48,874 nucleotides of DNA. Source: Streptomyces hokutonensis. Lineage in GTDB: Bacteria; Actinomycetota; Actinomycetes; Streptomycetales; Streptomycetaceae. This document shows, piece after piece, positions 23,859 through 33,662 of the stretch. A model generated the notes under the pieces. That model was not told the DNA's origin, ran no database searches, and saw only the letters and a list, made by a program, of their open reading frames with translations. The stretch is from assembly GCF_000376565.1 (NCBI RefSeq), contig NZ_BARG01000028.1:1-48874 (forward strand). Reading direction: 5' to 3'. How positions within the stretch are numbered: position 1 is the first letter of the stretch; each line of letters starts with the position of its first letter. The position numbers and the translations under genes are program-made.

Positions 23859-24948
23859 CGGAACTCAGCAAGAGCGGGGCCGCCGTGGGCGAACCCACGG
23901 ACGCCTCTCCCGCGCCCACGGCCTTCCTGGAAGTGCGCGACCTCAAGGTGCACTTCCCCACCGACGACGGCCTGGTCAAGTCCGTCGACGGGCTCAGCTT
24001 CTCGCTGGAGAAGGGCAAGACCCTCGGCATCGTGGGCGAGTCCGGCTCCGGCAAGTCGGTGACCTCGCTCGGCATCATGGGCCTGCACACCGCCGGCCAG
24101 TACGGCAAGCGCAAGGCGCAGATCTCCGGCGAGATCTGGCTGGACGGTACCGAGCTGCTGTCCGCCGACCCCGACCATGTGCGCAAGCTGCGCGGCCGGC
24201 AGATGTCGATGATCTTCCAGGACCCGCTCTCCGCGCTGCACCCGTACTACACGATCGGCGCGCAGATCGTGGAGGCGTACCGGATCCACCACGACGTCGA
24301 CAAGAAGACCGCCAGGCGCCGCGCGGTCGAGATGCTCGACCGGGTGGGCATCCCGCAGCCGGACAAGCGGGTGGACAGCTACCCGCACGAGTTCTCCGGC
24401 GGTATGCGCCAGCGCGCGATGATCGCGATGTCGCTGGTCAACAACCCCGAACTGCTGATCGCGGACGAGCCGACGACCGCCCTGGACGTGACCGTCCAGG
24501 CACAGATCCTCGACCTCATCCGGGACCTGCAGAAGGAGTTCGGCTCCGCGGTCATCGTCATCACCCACGACCTGGGCGTCGTCGCCGAACTGGCCGACGA
24601 CATCCTGGTGATGTACGGCGGCCGGTGTGTCGAGCGGGGACCGGCCGAGGACGTGTTCTACCAGCCCCGGCACCCCTACACCTGGGGTCTGCTCGGTTCG
24701 ATGCCGCGGCTCGACCGTGAGCAGCAGGACCGGCTGATCCCGGTCAAGGGCTCCCCGCCCTCGCTGATCAACATCCCGTCCGGCTGCGCCTTCAACCCGC
24801 GCTGCCCGTACGCGGACCTCCCGAAGGACAACGTCACCCGCACCGTCCGCCCCGAGCTGGCCGAGGTCGGCACCCGGCACTGGGCCGCCTGCCACCTGGG
24901 CAAGGAACAGCGGGAGCGTATCTGGACCGAAGAGATTGCGCCGAAGCT

Positions 24949-24952
<4 letters not shown>
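23855..24952 (+). CDS. Oligopeptide ABC transporter ATP-binding protein (DppD/OppD type)
   Basis: A 365-residue cytoplasmic ATPase, coupled to the permease by ATGA overlap. Walker A is GESGSGKSV, followed by the Q-loop MIFQDPLSALHPYYT, the signature SGGMRQR, Walker B LLIADEPTTALDVT and the switch His in VIVITHDLG. The C-terminal oligopeptide-type extension (SLINIPSGCAFNPRCPYA with later AACHLG) is present, a Cys-containing domain characteristic of DppD/OppD. It works as a heterodimer with the next gene product. Confidence 0.97.
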
Positions 24953-26199
<1,247 letters not shown>

Positions 26200-26215
26200 C
26201 ACGGAATCAGACCGT

Positions 26216-26257
26216 CCGAAGGCCCCGGTGACCGGTCCAGGTCGCCGGGGCCTTCGG
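26216..26257 (+). terminator. Terminator of the oligopeptide transporter operon
   Basis: An 18-bp stem: 26216-26233 pairs with 26240-26257 around ggtcca, with the outer 13 pairs perfect (ccgaaggccccgg/ccggggccttcgg). It starts 16 bases after the last stop. Confidence 0.92.
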
Positions 26258-26300
26258 GTGTCACGGTCAACTACCCTGTGACGCATGACAAGTTGGTAAA

Positions 26301-26314
26301 GTCATGTACATGAC
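26301..26314. promoter_or_regulatory. Perfect 14-bp palindrome upstream of the M1 peptidase gene
   Basis: gtcatgtacatgac reads identically on both strands. It lies 64 bases before the ATG at 26379, within a short AT-richer promoter-like stretch (ttggtaaagtc). It is a candidate operator; no regulator gene is adjacent. Confidence 0.6.
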
Positions 26315-26378
26315 GTACGGGGCGGGGGCAGGGTCGAGCGTGTCCGACTGATCGGAAACGCACCCGAAGGGACGACTC

Positions 26379-27770
26379 ATGGCACTCTCCCGGTCGGCAC
26401 GTTTAGGGGCCCTCGCCACCGCGGCGGCCTCTTTTCTTGTCATAGCCGCCTCCTCCGCCCCCACCCCCGGCGCCGACGGCATCGGTGACAGCTACTTCCC
26501 GGAACTCGGCAACGGCGGCTTCGACGCCCGGCACTACGCCCTCGACGTGGCCTACAACCCCGACACCGACCGCCTCGACGGCCGTACGACCCTCACCGCC
26601 CGCGCCACCCAGAACCTCTCCTCCTTCGACCTGGACCTGCAGAAGCTGGAGGTCACCAAGGTCGAAGTGAACGGCAGACGGGCCCAGTTCACCCGCACCG
26701 GCGACGAACTGCGCATCACGCCACGGGACTTCCTCCGCAAGGGCAAGGACTTCACGGTCGCCGTCACCTACGGCGGTGTGCCCGAACCCCTCAACGGCCC
26801 CATCGTGTTCGGCTCCGACTACGGCTGGATGAAGACCGCCGACGGGGTCTTCGTCGCCTGCGAACCCAACGCCGCCTCCACCTGGTTCCCCTCCAGCGAC
26901 CACCCGTCCGACAAGGCCACCTACGACATCCGCATCAAGGCGCCCAAGGGCCTCACCGGAGTCTCCAACGGCCGCCTCGTCTCGACGTACGACAAGGGCG
27001 ACTCGACGTACACCCACTGGCGCGAGAGCAGGCCGATGGCGACCTATCTCGCCACCGCCACCATCGGGAAGTTCGACGTGAGGACGGGGACGACCCCCGG
27101 CGGCACCCCGATCTACGTCGCCATCGACCCGGTCCTCGCCAACAGCAACAGCGTCGACGTGTACGCCGTGACGGCCGCCGCCACCGACTACTGGTCGCAG
27201 GTCTTCGGGCCGTACCCCTTCGAGGAGACCGGCGCGATCGTCGACGACATGCCGGAGGCGGGGTTCTCGCTGGAAGTGCAGACCAAGCCCGCCTACTCGG
27301 CCGTGCGCAGCGAGACGACGATCGTGCACGAGCTGGCCCACCAGTGGTTCGGCGACTCCGTGTCGGTCGCGCACTGGAAGGACATCTGGCTCAACGAGGG
27401 CTTCGCGACCTACGCCCAGTGGCTGTGGGCCGAGCACCAGGGCACCCGCACCGCGCACGACTCGTTCCTGGCCGGCTACAACGCCCGCCCGGCCGACGCC
27501 GCCTTCTGGCAGACCGTGGTCGCCGACCCGCAGCGCGACACGATGTTCGCCTCCGCCGTCTACCAGCGCGGCGCGATGACCCTCCAGATGCTCCGCGAAC
27601 GCATCGGCGACACCGCGTTCTTCAAGCTCCTGCCCACCTGGACGAAGCTGCACCGCTACGGCAACGCGAGCACCGCGGACTTCATCGAGCTGGCCGAGAA
27701 GATCAGCGGCCAGCAGCTCGACGACCTGTTCCAGACCTGGCTCTACACACCGGGCAAGCCCACCCTCTGA
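26379..27770 (+). CDS. Secreted M1-family zinc metallopeptidase
   Basis: A 463-residue peptidase behind a gaaggga leader. Residues about 1-30 are a signal peptide (ALSRSARLGALATAAASFLV, then Ala/Ser/Pro). Residues 40-230 are the N-terminal beta domain (HYALDVAYNPDTDRLDG, FDLDLQKLEVTKVEVNG). The catalytic domain has HELAHQWFGD with H317, E318 and H321, and WLNEGFATYAQWL with E340, a full HExxH-18-E zinc site. The usual GAMEN exopeptidase loop is replaced by a GFSLE-type sequence (EAGFSLEVQTKP). It is short for M1 because the large C-terminal helical domain is missing, as in other compact actinobacterial members. It probably trims extracellular peptides; the adjacent peptide importer could take up its products, which is inference from position. 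Confidence 0.95.
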   Translation: MALSRSARLGALATAAASFLVIAASSAPTPGADGIGDSYFPELGNGGFDARHYALDVAYNPDTDRLDGRTTLTARATQNLSSFDLDLQKLEVTKVEVNGRRAQFTRTGDELRITPRDFLRKGKDFTVAVTYGGVPEPLNGPIVFGSDYGWMKTADGVFVACEPNAASTWFPSSDHPSDKATYDIRIKAPKGLTGVSNGRLVSTYDKGDSTYTHWRESRPMATYLATATIGKFDVRTGTTPGGTPIYVAIDPVLANSNSVDVYAVTAAATDYWSQVFGPYPFEETGAIVDDMPEAGFSLEVQTKPAYSAVRSETTIVHELAHQWFGDSVSVAHWKDIWLNEGFATYAQWLWAEHQGTRTAHDSFLAGYNARPADAAFWQTVVADPQRDTMFASAVYQRGAMTLQMLRERIGDTAFFKLLPTWTKLHRYGNASTADFIELAEKISGQQLDDLFQTWLYTPGKPTL

Positions 27771-27793
27771 CGACCCACGGGTGACAATGCGGT

Positions 27794-28450
27794 GTGCTTC
27801 AGCAACTGTTCAGCCCCTCCGTCCAGCACACGCTCGACCTCGTCGGCATCTTCGTGTTCGCCATCTCCGGCGCGCTGCTGGCCGTCCGCAAGAACTTCGA
27901 CGTGTTCGGCATCGCCGTGCTCGCCGAGGTCACCGCGCTGGGCGGAGGGGTGTTCCGGGACCTCGTCATCGGGGCGGTGCCCCCGGCCGCCTTCACGGAT
28001 CTGGGGTACTTCGTCACTCCCTTCCTCGCCGCCCTGCTCGTGTTCTTCCTGCACCCGCAGGTGGAGCGGATCCAGACCGGGGTCAACGTCTTCGACGCGG
28101 CCGGCCTCGGCCTGTTCTGCGTCACCGGCACGGTGAAGGCGTACGACTACGGGCTCGGTCTGACCGCCTCGGTGGCCCTCGGTCTCGGGTCCGCCGTCGG
28201 AGGCGGTGTGCTGCGGGACGTGCTGGCCAACGAGACTCCGTCCCTGCTGCGCTGGGACCGCGATCTGTACGCGGTACCCGCGATCGTCGGCGCCACCATG
28301 GTCGCCCTGTGCATCCGCTACGACGTGCTGGGCCCGTTCACCAGCGGGCTCGCGGTCGTCACCGCTTTCGTGTTGCGCCTGCTCGCGATGCGGTTCCACT
28401 GGCGAGCTCCGCGTGCGTGGAACCGGCGTTCGACCGTCCGTGAGGAGTAG
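27794..28450 (+). CDS. TRIC-type cation channel family (UPF0126) membrane protein
   Basis: A 218-residue membrane protein starting at GTG 27794. It has two repeated halves, each with three membrane helices and the family motif: FAISGALLAVRKNFDVFGI with GGGVFRDLVIG (first half) and FCVTGTVKAYDYGL with GGGVLRDVLANETPSLL (second half). The paired GGGxxRDxL motifs are diagnostic. Prokaryotic relatives form trimeric cation channels. The last 92 bases overlap the 3' end of the convergent esterase gene. Its physiological role is not known. Confidence 0.95.
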   Translation: MLQQLFSPSVQHTLDLVGIFVFAISGALLAVRKNFDVFGIAVLAEVTALGGGVFRDLVIGAVPPAAFTDLGYFVTPFLAALLVFFLHPQVERIQTGVNVFDAAGLGLFCVTGTVKAYDYGLGLTASVALGLGSAVGGGVLRDVLANETPSLLRWDRDLYAVPAIVGATMVALCIRYDVLGPFTSGLAVVTAFVLRLLAMRFHWRAPRAWNRRSTVREE

Positions 28451-29597
28451 CGCCGCTGGTCTTCGCGTGCGGGTGGTTCTTGCCCATCTCCAGGGTCAGC
28501 CAGCGGAAGACCGCCTTCACCTGCGGCCGCCACAGCGCCATCGTGTGACCGCCGTCGCTGCGCGGCAGGAACACCACGTGCACGGTCGTCGGCGCCTTCG
28601 CGACCGACGCCAGGGCGGTGCCCGCCTCATAGCCGTCGCCGGACTCGCCGGAGATGTACAGCGCGATCGCGGGCGGCGTCCGCTTGGCCTTCAGCAGCAG
28701 GTACGGGTTGTTCTCGGCGCGCAGGGTCTGGCTCGCCGCGGCGAGTGAATTGCGTTCCGCGATCGGGTCGTTGTAACCGGACATGCCGACGGCCGCGCGG
28801 TAGCGGTCCGGGTGGGCCACCGCCAGCTTGACCGCGCAGTGCGCCCCGGCCGAGTAGCCGGCCACCGCCCAGCCCGAAGGGGCGGGCTGCGCGCGGAAGT
28901 TGTCCATGACCATCTTCGGTACGTCGACGCTCAGCCAGGTGTCGGCGTTGACCGTGCCGGTGATGTTGGCGCAGCCGGTGTCGACGCCGGCCAGCAGATT
29001 GGTGCGCGGCGCGACCAGGATGAACGGCGCGACCCGCCCGCTCTTCATCAGCGGCGCCAGCTGCTCGGTGGCGTGCAGCGACCCGAACCAGGCCTTCGCC
29101 GAACCGGGATAGCCCGGCAGCAGCTCGACGACCGGGAACTTGTGGTTCCGGTAGGCGGCCTCCTTGTACTGCGGCGGCAGCCACACGTACACCTCGGCAT
29201 TGACGCCCGAGACCTGGCCCTTGAGCTGGGTGACCTCCACGCCGCCGTCCGCGCGCATGCCCGGGCCCTCGGCGGGGGAGAAGTCCTGCTTGACCTTGGG
29301 CAGCCGGTTCAGCGAGATGTTGCCGGTGCCGTTCTTGCCGAGGTTAGCGGCCTGCTGGACGTGGTTGCCGGTGCCGAGGAGGTCGGCCCAGTTGTCGTAG
29401 AGGTTGTTCTCGTTGTTGACCATGACGAAGACCAGGGTGACGGCCGTGGCCTGCGCGAACAGCAGCATCAGGGCCCGCGCCGCCACGCGTACGGCCTTGG
29501 GGCCGCGCATCCGCGACCACAGCACGAGCGGCAGTATGAGGGCGACGATCGTCAGCACGACGGCGGTGTAGAGGAACGGAGTCCCGGTGAGGCTCAT
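28359..29597 (-). CDS. Membrane-bound esterase-like alpha/beta hydrolase
   Basis: A 412-residue protein if started at ATG 29597, which has a ggggac leader; a GTG at 29648 would add 17 residues without one. Two membrane helices lie at the N-terminus (FLYTAVVLTIVALILPLVLW and an Ala/Leu-rich segment near 40-62). The rest is an extracytoplasmic esterase-D/antigen-85-like domain (about 130-385): EVYVWLPPQYKE, FPVVELLPGYPGSAKAW, SGWAVAGYSAGAHCAVKLA with the GYSAG nucleophile elbow, and DGGHTMALWRPQ with the likely catalytic His. The substrate is unknown. The stop lies inside the convergent channel gene, so the Ser/Thr/Arg-rich tail (about 30 residues) shares DNA with it. Confidence 0.9.
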   Translation of the reverse strand: MSLTGTPFLYTAVVLTIVALILPLVLWSRMRGPKAVRVAARALMLLFAQATAVTLVFVMVNNENNLYDNWADLLGTGNHVQQAANLGKNGTGNISLNRLPKVKQDFSPAEGPGMRADGGVEVTQLKGQVSGVNAEVYVWLPPQYKEAAYRNHKFPVVELLPGYPGSAKAWFGSLHATEQLAPLMKSGRVAPFILVAPRTNLLAGVDTGCANITGTVNADTWLSVDVPKMVMDNFRAQPAPSGWAVAGYSAGAHCAVKLAVAHPDRYRAAVGMSGYNDPIAERNSLAAASQTLRAENNPYLLLKAKRTPPAIALYISGESGDGYEAGTALASVAKAPTTVHVVFLPRSDGGHTMALWRPQVKAVFRWLTLEMGKNHPHAKTSGATPHGRSNAGSTHAELASGTASRAGATRKR

Positions 29598-29749
29598 GTC
29601 CCCAAAGAGGGGGATCACGGGCCCTGGGTCACGGACGAGTACGGACACTTACCAAGAAATTGCCGGAACCTCACCCGACCAGTCGGTGTTTTCATATGCC
29701 CGCAACACCAAAGCTACCGCTTAGTAATTACCTATTGTACGGTTCACGT

Positions 29750-30613
29750 ATGCCAGAAGCAGCTTCCGCACCGGCGGCCACGCGGGCCGTGATCGGTGAC
29801 AGTGAGTTCGACCGCGACACGGCGGTCACCCGTCGCGCCCCGGGCGTCTACGACATCGACCTCTCGGCCGGCTGGACGATCATCAACGCGGTCAACGGCG
29901 GCTACCTCCTGTCCGTCCTGGGCCGAGCCCTGGCGGACGCGCTCCCGCACCCCGACCCGTTCACGATCTCCGCGCACTACCTCACGGCGTCCCAGCCGGG
30001 CCCCGCCGTCGTCCGCACGGACGTGGTCCGCACCGGCCGCACCCTCTCCACCGGCCAGGCCTCCCTCTTCCAGTACGACGACCAGGGGCGCGAGGTGGAA
30101 CGCATCCGCGTCCTCGCCTCCTACGGCGACCTGGACGCCCTCCCGGACGACGTCCGCACTACGGCGAAGCCCCCCGCGTTCCCGCCCATGGACCAGTGCT
30201 TCGGCCCGGAAGACGGGCCCGCCCCGGTCTCCGGCAGCTCGGCCATCGCCGACCGCCTGATGCTCAAGCTCGACCCCTCCACCCTCGGCTGGGCCCTCGG
30301 CTCCCCCTCCGGCAAGGGCGAGATGCGCTCCTGGTTCGGCCTCGCCGACGGCCGCGACGCGGACCCGCTCTCCCTCCTCCTGGCAGTGGACGCGCTCCCC
30401 CCGACCGCCTTCGAGATCGGCCTCAAGGGCTGGGTCCCCACGGTCGAACTCACCGTCCACGTCCGCTCCCGCCCGGCACCGGGCCCGCTGCGGATCTCGA
30501 TCACCACCCGCAACCTGGCCGGCGGCTTCCTGGAGGAGGACGCGGAGGTCTGGGACAGCACGGACCGACTGGTCGCCCAGTCACGGCAGTTGGCACGGGC
30601 GAGGCTGAACTGA
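29750..30613 (+). CDS. Acyl-CoA thioesterase-like hot-dog fold protein
   Basis: A 287-residue protein starting at ATG 29750. It has two hot-dog repeats. The N-terminal half shows DIDLSAGWTIINAVNGGYL, LGRALADALPHPDPFTISAH and YLTASQPGPAVVRTDVVRTG. The C-terminal half shows LLLAVDALPPTAFEIGLKGW, VPTVELTVHVRSRPAPGPLR and EEDAEVWDSTDRLVAQSRQL. This is the double-hot-dog (TesB-like/4HBT_3) layout. It presumably hydrolyses an acyl thioester in the cytoplasm; the substrate is not evident. The leader is unusually AT-rich for this genome and holds the 8-bp palindrome gtaattac at 29724-29731. The gene diverges from the esterase. A small gcccc-ttc-ggggc hairpin (about 30657-30670) may end its transcript. 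Confidence 0.9.
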   Translation: MPEAASAPAATRAVIGDSEFDRDTAVTRRAPGVYDIDLSAGWTIINAVNGGYLLSVLGRALADALPHPDPFTISAHYLTASQPGPAVVRTDVVRTGRTLSTGQASLFQYDDQGREVERIRVLASYGDLDALPDDVRTTAKPPAFPPMDQCFGPEDGPAPVSGSSAIADRLMLKLDPSTLGWALGSPSGKGEMRSWFGLADGRDADPLSLLLAVDALPPTAFEIGLKGWVPTVELTVHVRSRPAPGPLRISITTRNLAGGFLEEDAEVWDSTDRLVAQSRQLARARLN

Positions 30614-30827
30614 GCGTGTGCCGGTCCGGCGGGGCGGCCGACTCCGATCCTGGTCGGGCCCCTTCGGGGCAACAGGCGCGAACCGGATCGGTTCCGGGCC
30701 GGCTGGCATGCGCACGGCGCCGACGGCAGGCCGGTGACGACGGCGTGTGACGGGAGCAACGGCCGGACCCACCCGCCTGCCCGGGCCGCCGACCGCGGTT
30801 TGGCGCGCGGCCCTTTTCGGGGGCGGG

Positions 30828-31336
30828 TGTGGCGAGGCGGCTGGTGTCTGCCGGTGCCCCGCAGCAGATCGCTCGACCTGCACCGGGTCCGGCCGACCGG
30901 CTTGGGCCCCGGGACCGGCCGCCAACTGTCGGCGGAGGGTGCTGCCTTCGGCGGAGGGCTGTGGCGAGGCGGCTGGTGTGCACCGGCGCGCCGCAGCAGA
31001 TTGCCCGATCTGCGCCGTGTCCGGCCGTCCGGCTCGGGTCTCGGGGTCGGCCGCCAACTGGGGGCGGAAGGCGCTTCCTTCGGATGACGGGTGTGCCGAG
31101 GTGACAGGCGCCGTCGGCACGTCACAGCGGATCGTCCGACTTGCGCCGGGCTCGGCCGATCGGCTCGGGTCCCGGGGTCGGTCGCCAACTGCCGACGGAG
31201 GGCGGCTGTGGAGAGGCGGTTGGTGTCCGCCGGTGCGCCACAGCGGATTGCCCGACCTGCGCCGGGCCCGGCCCACCGGCTCGGGTCCCGGGAGTGGCCG
31301 TCAACTGCGGGCGGAGGGCGCCTCCTTCGGATGACG
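30828..31336. repeat. Degenerate tandem repeat, about 132-base unit, four copies
   Basis: Units begin near 30828, 30960, 31092 and 31207 (spacing 132, 132, 115), each opening with tgtggcgaggcggctggtgt or a variant. Shared inner blocks are a cgcagcagattgcccgac-type segment, ccggctcgggtcccggggtcgg, gccaactg and ggcggagggcg-cttccttcgg. A partial older copy may precede the first. The surrounding gap (30614-31433, 820 bases) holds no gene I can support: frames are open on both strands because the unit is a multiple of three, but they show repeat-driven Arg/Gly/Pro sequence and no start signals. Confidence 0.88.
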
Positions 31337-31433
31337 GCTGGGCCGGCGGGAAGGGAGCCCGGCGGGGTCACAGGTGTGGACGAGACCCTGCCGTTGTCCG
31401 GCCGCTGACCGTGTGGCACGGCCGCCGCCCGAC

Positions 31434-32021
31434 TCAGCCGAGCGGCTTCCTTCCCAGCCAGGCCGCCAACTGGCCGTAGGCGTCCGCCTTTTCGGGGGTC
31501 GGCCGGGCCGTGTCGAAGGGGGTGTCCGCGTCGCGCTGCTCGTCCGGCAGGACGCGGTGGGCGATGGCGAGGGCGAACTCGGCGAGTTCCGGGTCGAGTT
31601 CGAGGGGGTGGCCGAGGGACTCGGAGAGGTCCCAGGTGTGGGTGACGTTCTCCATGAGGTAGCCGGAGAGGGCCGCACGGCCCGGTGCCTCGCCCCACGG
31701 GACACGCACCGGCGCGTCCAGCCGGGCGTCGTCCGCCCAGGCCTTGAGGACCCGGACGCGGGCCTCGTCGTACGCGGCCGGCCAGCCCTCGTCGGCGACT
31801 CCGTCCACGAAGGGGTGTACGGCGAGTCCGTCGCCGCCCTCGCCGATCGTCGCGATGCGCAGGGTGCCGCCGACGATATGGCTCAGCAGGATCCGTACGT
31901 CGAACTCCGTGCACGGGGTGGGACCGGCCAGCTGCTCCGGCCGTACCGTCCTGATCAGCGCGGCGGCCTGCTCGGTGGCGCGGGTGTAGAGGGGGCGGGG
32001 GTCCGTGGCGTTTGTGTTCAT
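31434..32021 (-). CDS. TIGR03086-family metal-binding (mycothiol-dependent/DinB-like) protein
   Basis: A 195-residue four-helix-bundle protein. Family signs are RATEQAAALIRTVRPEQLAG near the start, TPCTEFDVRILLSHIVGG (35-52) with the first metal-ligand His, and LMENVTHTWDLSESLG (about 122-137) with the second His pair and Asp. It ends in the usual PTPEKADAYGQLAAWLGRKP, a hallmark of the group. Known: these actinobacterial proteins are related to mycothiol-dependent maleylpyruvate isomerase, and most have no assigned substrate. It diverges from a WYL regulator across 78 bases that contain a palindromic site. Confidence 0.93.
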   Translation of the reverse strand: MNTNATDPRPLYTRATEQAAALIRTVRPEQLAGPTPCTEFDVRILLSHIVGGTLRIATIGEGGDGLAVHPFVDGVADEGWPAAYDEARVRVLKAWADDARLDAPVRVPWGEAPGRAALSGYLMENVTHTWDLSESLGHPLELDPELAEFALAIAHRVLPDEQRDADTPFDTARPTPEKADAYGQLAAWLGRKPLG

Positions 32022-32045
32022 GGCCCTGATGCTGGACCCATAACC

Positions 32046-32060
32046 TGACAGATTCCGTCA
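32046..32060. promoter_or_regulatory. 15-bp near-perfect palindrome between TIGR03086 and WYL genes
   Basis: tgacagattccgtca is symmetric around its central t with one mismatched pair. It lies in the 78-base divergent promoter, overlapping the likely -10 regions of both genes, and is the obvious candidate operator for the WYL regulator encoded at 32100-33074. Confidence 0.65.
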
Positions 32061-32099
32061 ACATTTGCGCCGGCTTTCAGGGCGGCGGATCCTGGGGGA

Positions 32100-33074
32100 G
32101 TGAAGGCCGACCGACTCCTCTCCATCCTGCTGCTCCTGCAGACCCGTGGCCGCGTCCCCGCGCACGAACTCGCCGACCGGCTGGAGGTGTCGGTGCGGAC
32201 CATCTACCGGGACGTCGAGGCGCTGTCCGCCTCCGGGGTGCCGGTGTACGCCGAGCGCGGGCGGCACGGCGGGATCGAGCTGCTCGCCGGGTTCCGTACG
32301 GACGTCACGGGACTGACCGCCGACGAGTCGCGCGCCCTGTTCATCCTGGCCGCGCAGGGCGCCCACGCGGCGCTCGGCCTCGACGCCGCCCTCGGTTCCG
32401 CGCTGCGCAAGGTGATGGCCGCGCTGCCGGCGCCGTACCGCCCGGCCGCCGAGGTGACCTCCCGGCGCATCCTCGTCGACGCCACCCGCTGGAAGGGCGG
32501 GCCCCAACCCGCCGTGGATCTCGACGTGTTGCAGGACGCGGTCTTCACCGACCGGCGGCTGCGGCTGCGCTACCGGCACAGCGGCGCGAAGGAGCCCAGC
32601 ACCTACACCGTCGATCCGTACGGCCTCGTCTCCAAGGCCGGCGTCTGGTATCTCGTCGCCGACCGCCGCGCCCGCCCCCGCCTCTTCCGCGCCGACCGCG
32701 TGCACTCGGCCACCCTCCTGCCCGACCCGGTGCGGCGCCGCCCGGGCGTCGAACTCGCCGACGCCTGGGAGGAGTTGCGCCGTCAGGTGGAGGAACGCCC
32801 CGGCGGACTCGACGTCACCGTCCGGGTCCGCCGCTCCCGCCTCGACATGTTCCTGCGCCTCAACGCCTCCTCACTGGCCGAACTCCCCGACGACGAGGGG
32901 GAGAACGAGTGGGTGACGGTCCGGCTGACCTACGGCGTCGTCCGCGAGGCGCGTCAACTGCTCCAGTTCGCCGACGCGTTGGAGGTCGTATCGCCGCCCG
33001 AGGCGCGGGCGGAAGTGATCGCGGCGGCCGCTTCTGTCACGGAGCTGTACCAGCGAGTAGGCGAGGCCCGATAG
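32100..33074 (+). CDS. WYL-domain transcriptional regulator (YafY type)
   Basis: A 324-residue DNA-binding protein starting at GTG 32100. Residues 1-58 are a winged helix (DRLLSILLLLQTRGRVPAHE, LEVSVRTIYRDVEALSASGV). Residues about 140-215 form the WYL domain, with DPYGLVSKAGVWYLVADRRA containing the eponymous W-Y-L and RLFRADRV supplying the basic ligand-contact residues. A C-terminal WCX region (about 235-320) completes the family architecture. Known: WYL domains sense ligands such as nucleic-acid fragments or metabolites. It probably controls itself and the divergent TIGR03086 gene through the site at 32046-32060. Confidence 0.95.
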   Translation: MKADRLLSILLLLQTRGRVPAHELADRLEVSVRTIYRDVEALSASGVPVYAERGRHGGIELLAGFRTDVTGLTADESRALFILAAQGAHAALGLDAALGSALRKVMAALPAPYRPAAEVTSRRILVDATRWKGGPQPAVDLDVLQDAVFTDRRLRLRYRHSGAKEPSTYTVDPYGLVSKAGVWYLVADRRARPRLFRADRVHSATLLPDPVRRRPGVELADAWEELRRQVEERPGGLDVTVRVRRSRLDMFLRLNASSLAELPDDEGENEWVTVRLTYGVVREARQLLQFADALEVVSPPEARAEVIAAAASVTELYQRVGEAR

Positions 33075-33217
33075 TGAAGTCGCAGGTCAGGGCGTTCACT
33101 TGAGCTGCTCTTTACCTGGCGCACAGGGTGAGGACAGGGCGCCGACAAGGAAGCCCTAAGGGGCGTTGATTGAGTTCCCGCCACAAGGCATCCTCATCGT
33201 TTTTGGAGCTGTTTCTC

Positions 33218-33583
33218 ATGAAGCGTGCGCGTCTCCTCCCCGCAGTGGCCCTGCTGGCGCTCTCGCCCCTGGCCCTCGCGGCCTGCGGGTCGAGCGACTC
33301 CTCGTCGTCCTCCGGCAGCGCCAACTCCGGCTCCACACAGTCCTGTTCCGCACCGACCGGCAACGCCACGGCGCGGCCCAGCGGTGCCCCGTCCGGCGCC
33401 CCCTCCGGTGCGCCCACGGGCGCCGCGGCCTCGGGTCGGCCGACGGGCATGCCGACCGGCAACGCCTCCGGCATGCCGAGCGGTGGTCCCGGCGGCGGAG
33501 GCGGCCAGGGCGGCGGCCCTGGCGGCGGGTGCGGCGGAGGTCCGGGCGGTGGCCAGATGAGCGGGGCCCCGCAGCAGGGCTGA
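33218..33583 (+). CDS. Small Ser/Pro/Gly-rich lipoprotein
   Basis: A 121-residue protein, ATG at 33218 after a ggagct leader. The signal peptide MKRARLLPAVALLALSPLAL leads into lipobox LAAC with lipidation at C23. The mature part is low complexity throughout: a Ser run (24-40), SGAP/SGAPTGA repeats (about 55-70), a Met/Gly section (GRPTGMPTGNASGMPSGGP) and a Gly-rich end (GGGGGQGGGPGGG). One further Cys lies in each of SCSAP and GGCGG. There is no folded domain; it probably is a cell-surface spacer or wall-associated lipoprotein. Function unknown. It may be variable in length among strains because its DNA is repeat-like. Confidence 0.85.
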   Translation: MKRARLLPAVALLALSPLALAACGSSDSSSSSGSANSGSTQSCSAPTGNATARPSGAPSGAPSGAPTGAAASGRPTGMPTGNASGMPSGGPGGGGGQGGGPGGGCGGGPGGGQMSGAPQQG

Positions 33584-33594
33584 CCGCTCTCCGC

Positions 33595-33641
33595 ACGGCA
33601 GGGGCGGCGCACCCGTACACCGGGAGCGCCGCCCCTGCCGT
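33595..33641. terminator. Bidirectional 16-bp hairpin between lipoprotein and TetR genes
   Basis: acggcaggggcggcgc (33595-33610) pairs perfectly with gcgccgcccctgccgt (33626-33641), loop 15 bases. It sits 12 bases after the lipoprotein stop and 22 bases from the end of the convergent TetR gene, so it can serve both. Confidence 0.9.
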
Positions 33642-33662
33642 ATGCCCGCGGCCGGTACCGCC

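Noticed and set aside
30747..31334. A 195-codon plus-strand frame in the repeat region
   Set aside because: Open only because the repeat unit is a multiple of three; no ribosome site, no codon bias, Cys/Arg/Gly-rich composition.
30828..31336. CRISPR array
   Set aside because: Units are about 132 bases, imperfect throughout and without unique spacers.
30121..32064. A 647-codon minus-strand frame across the tandem repeat
   Set aside because: Starts inside the TIGR03086 promoter, covers the thioesterase antisense, and its repeated WRP-type sequence is explained by the 132-base DNA repeat.
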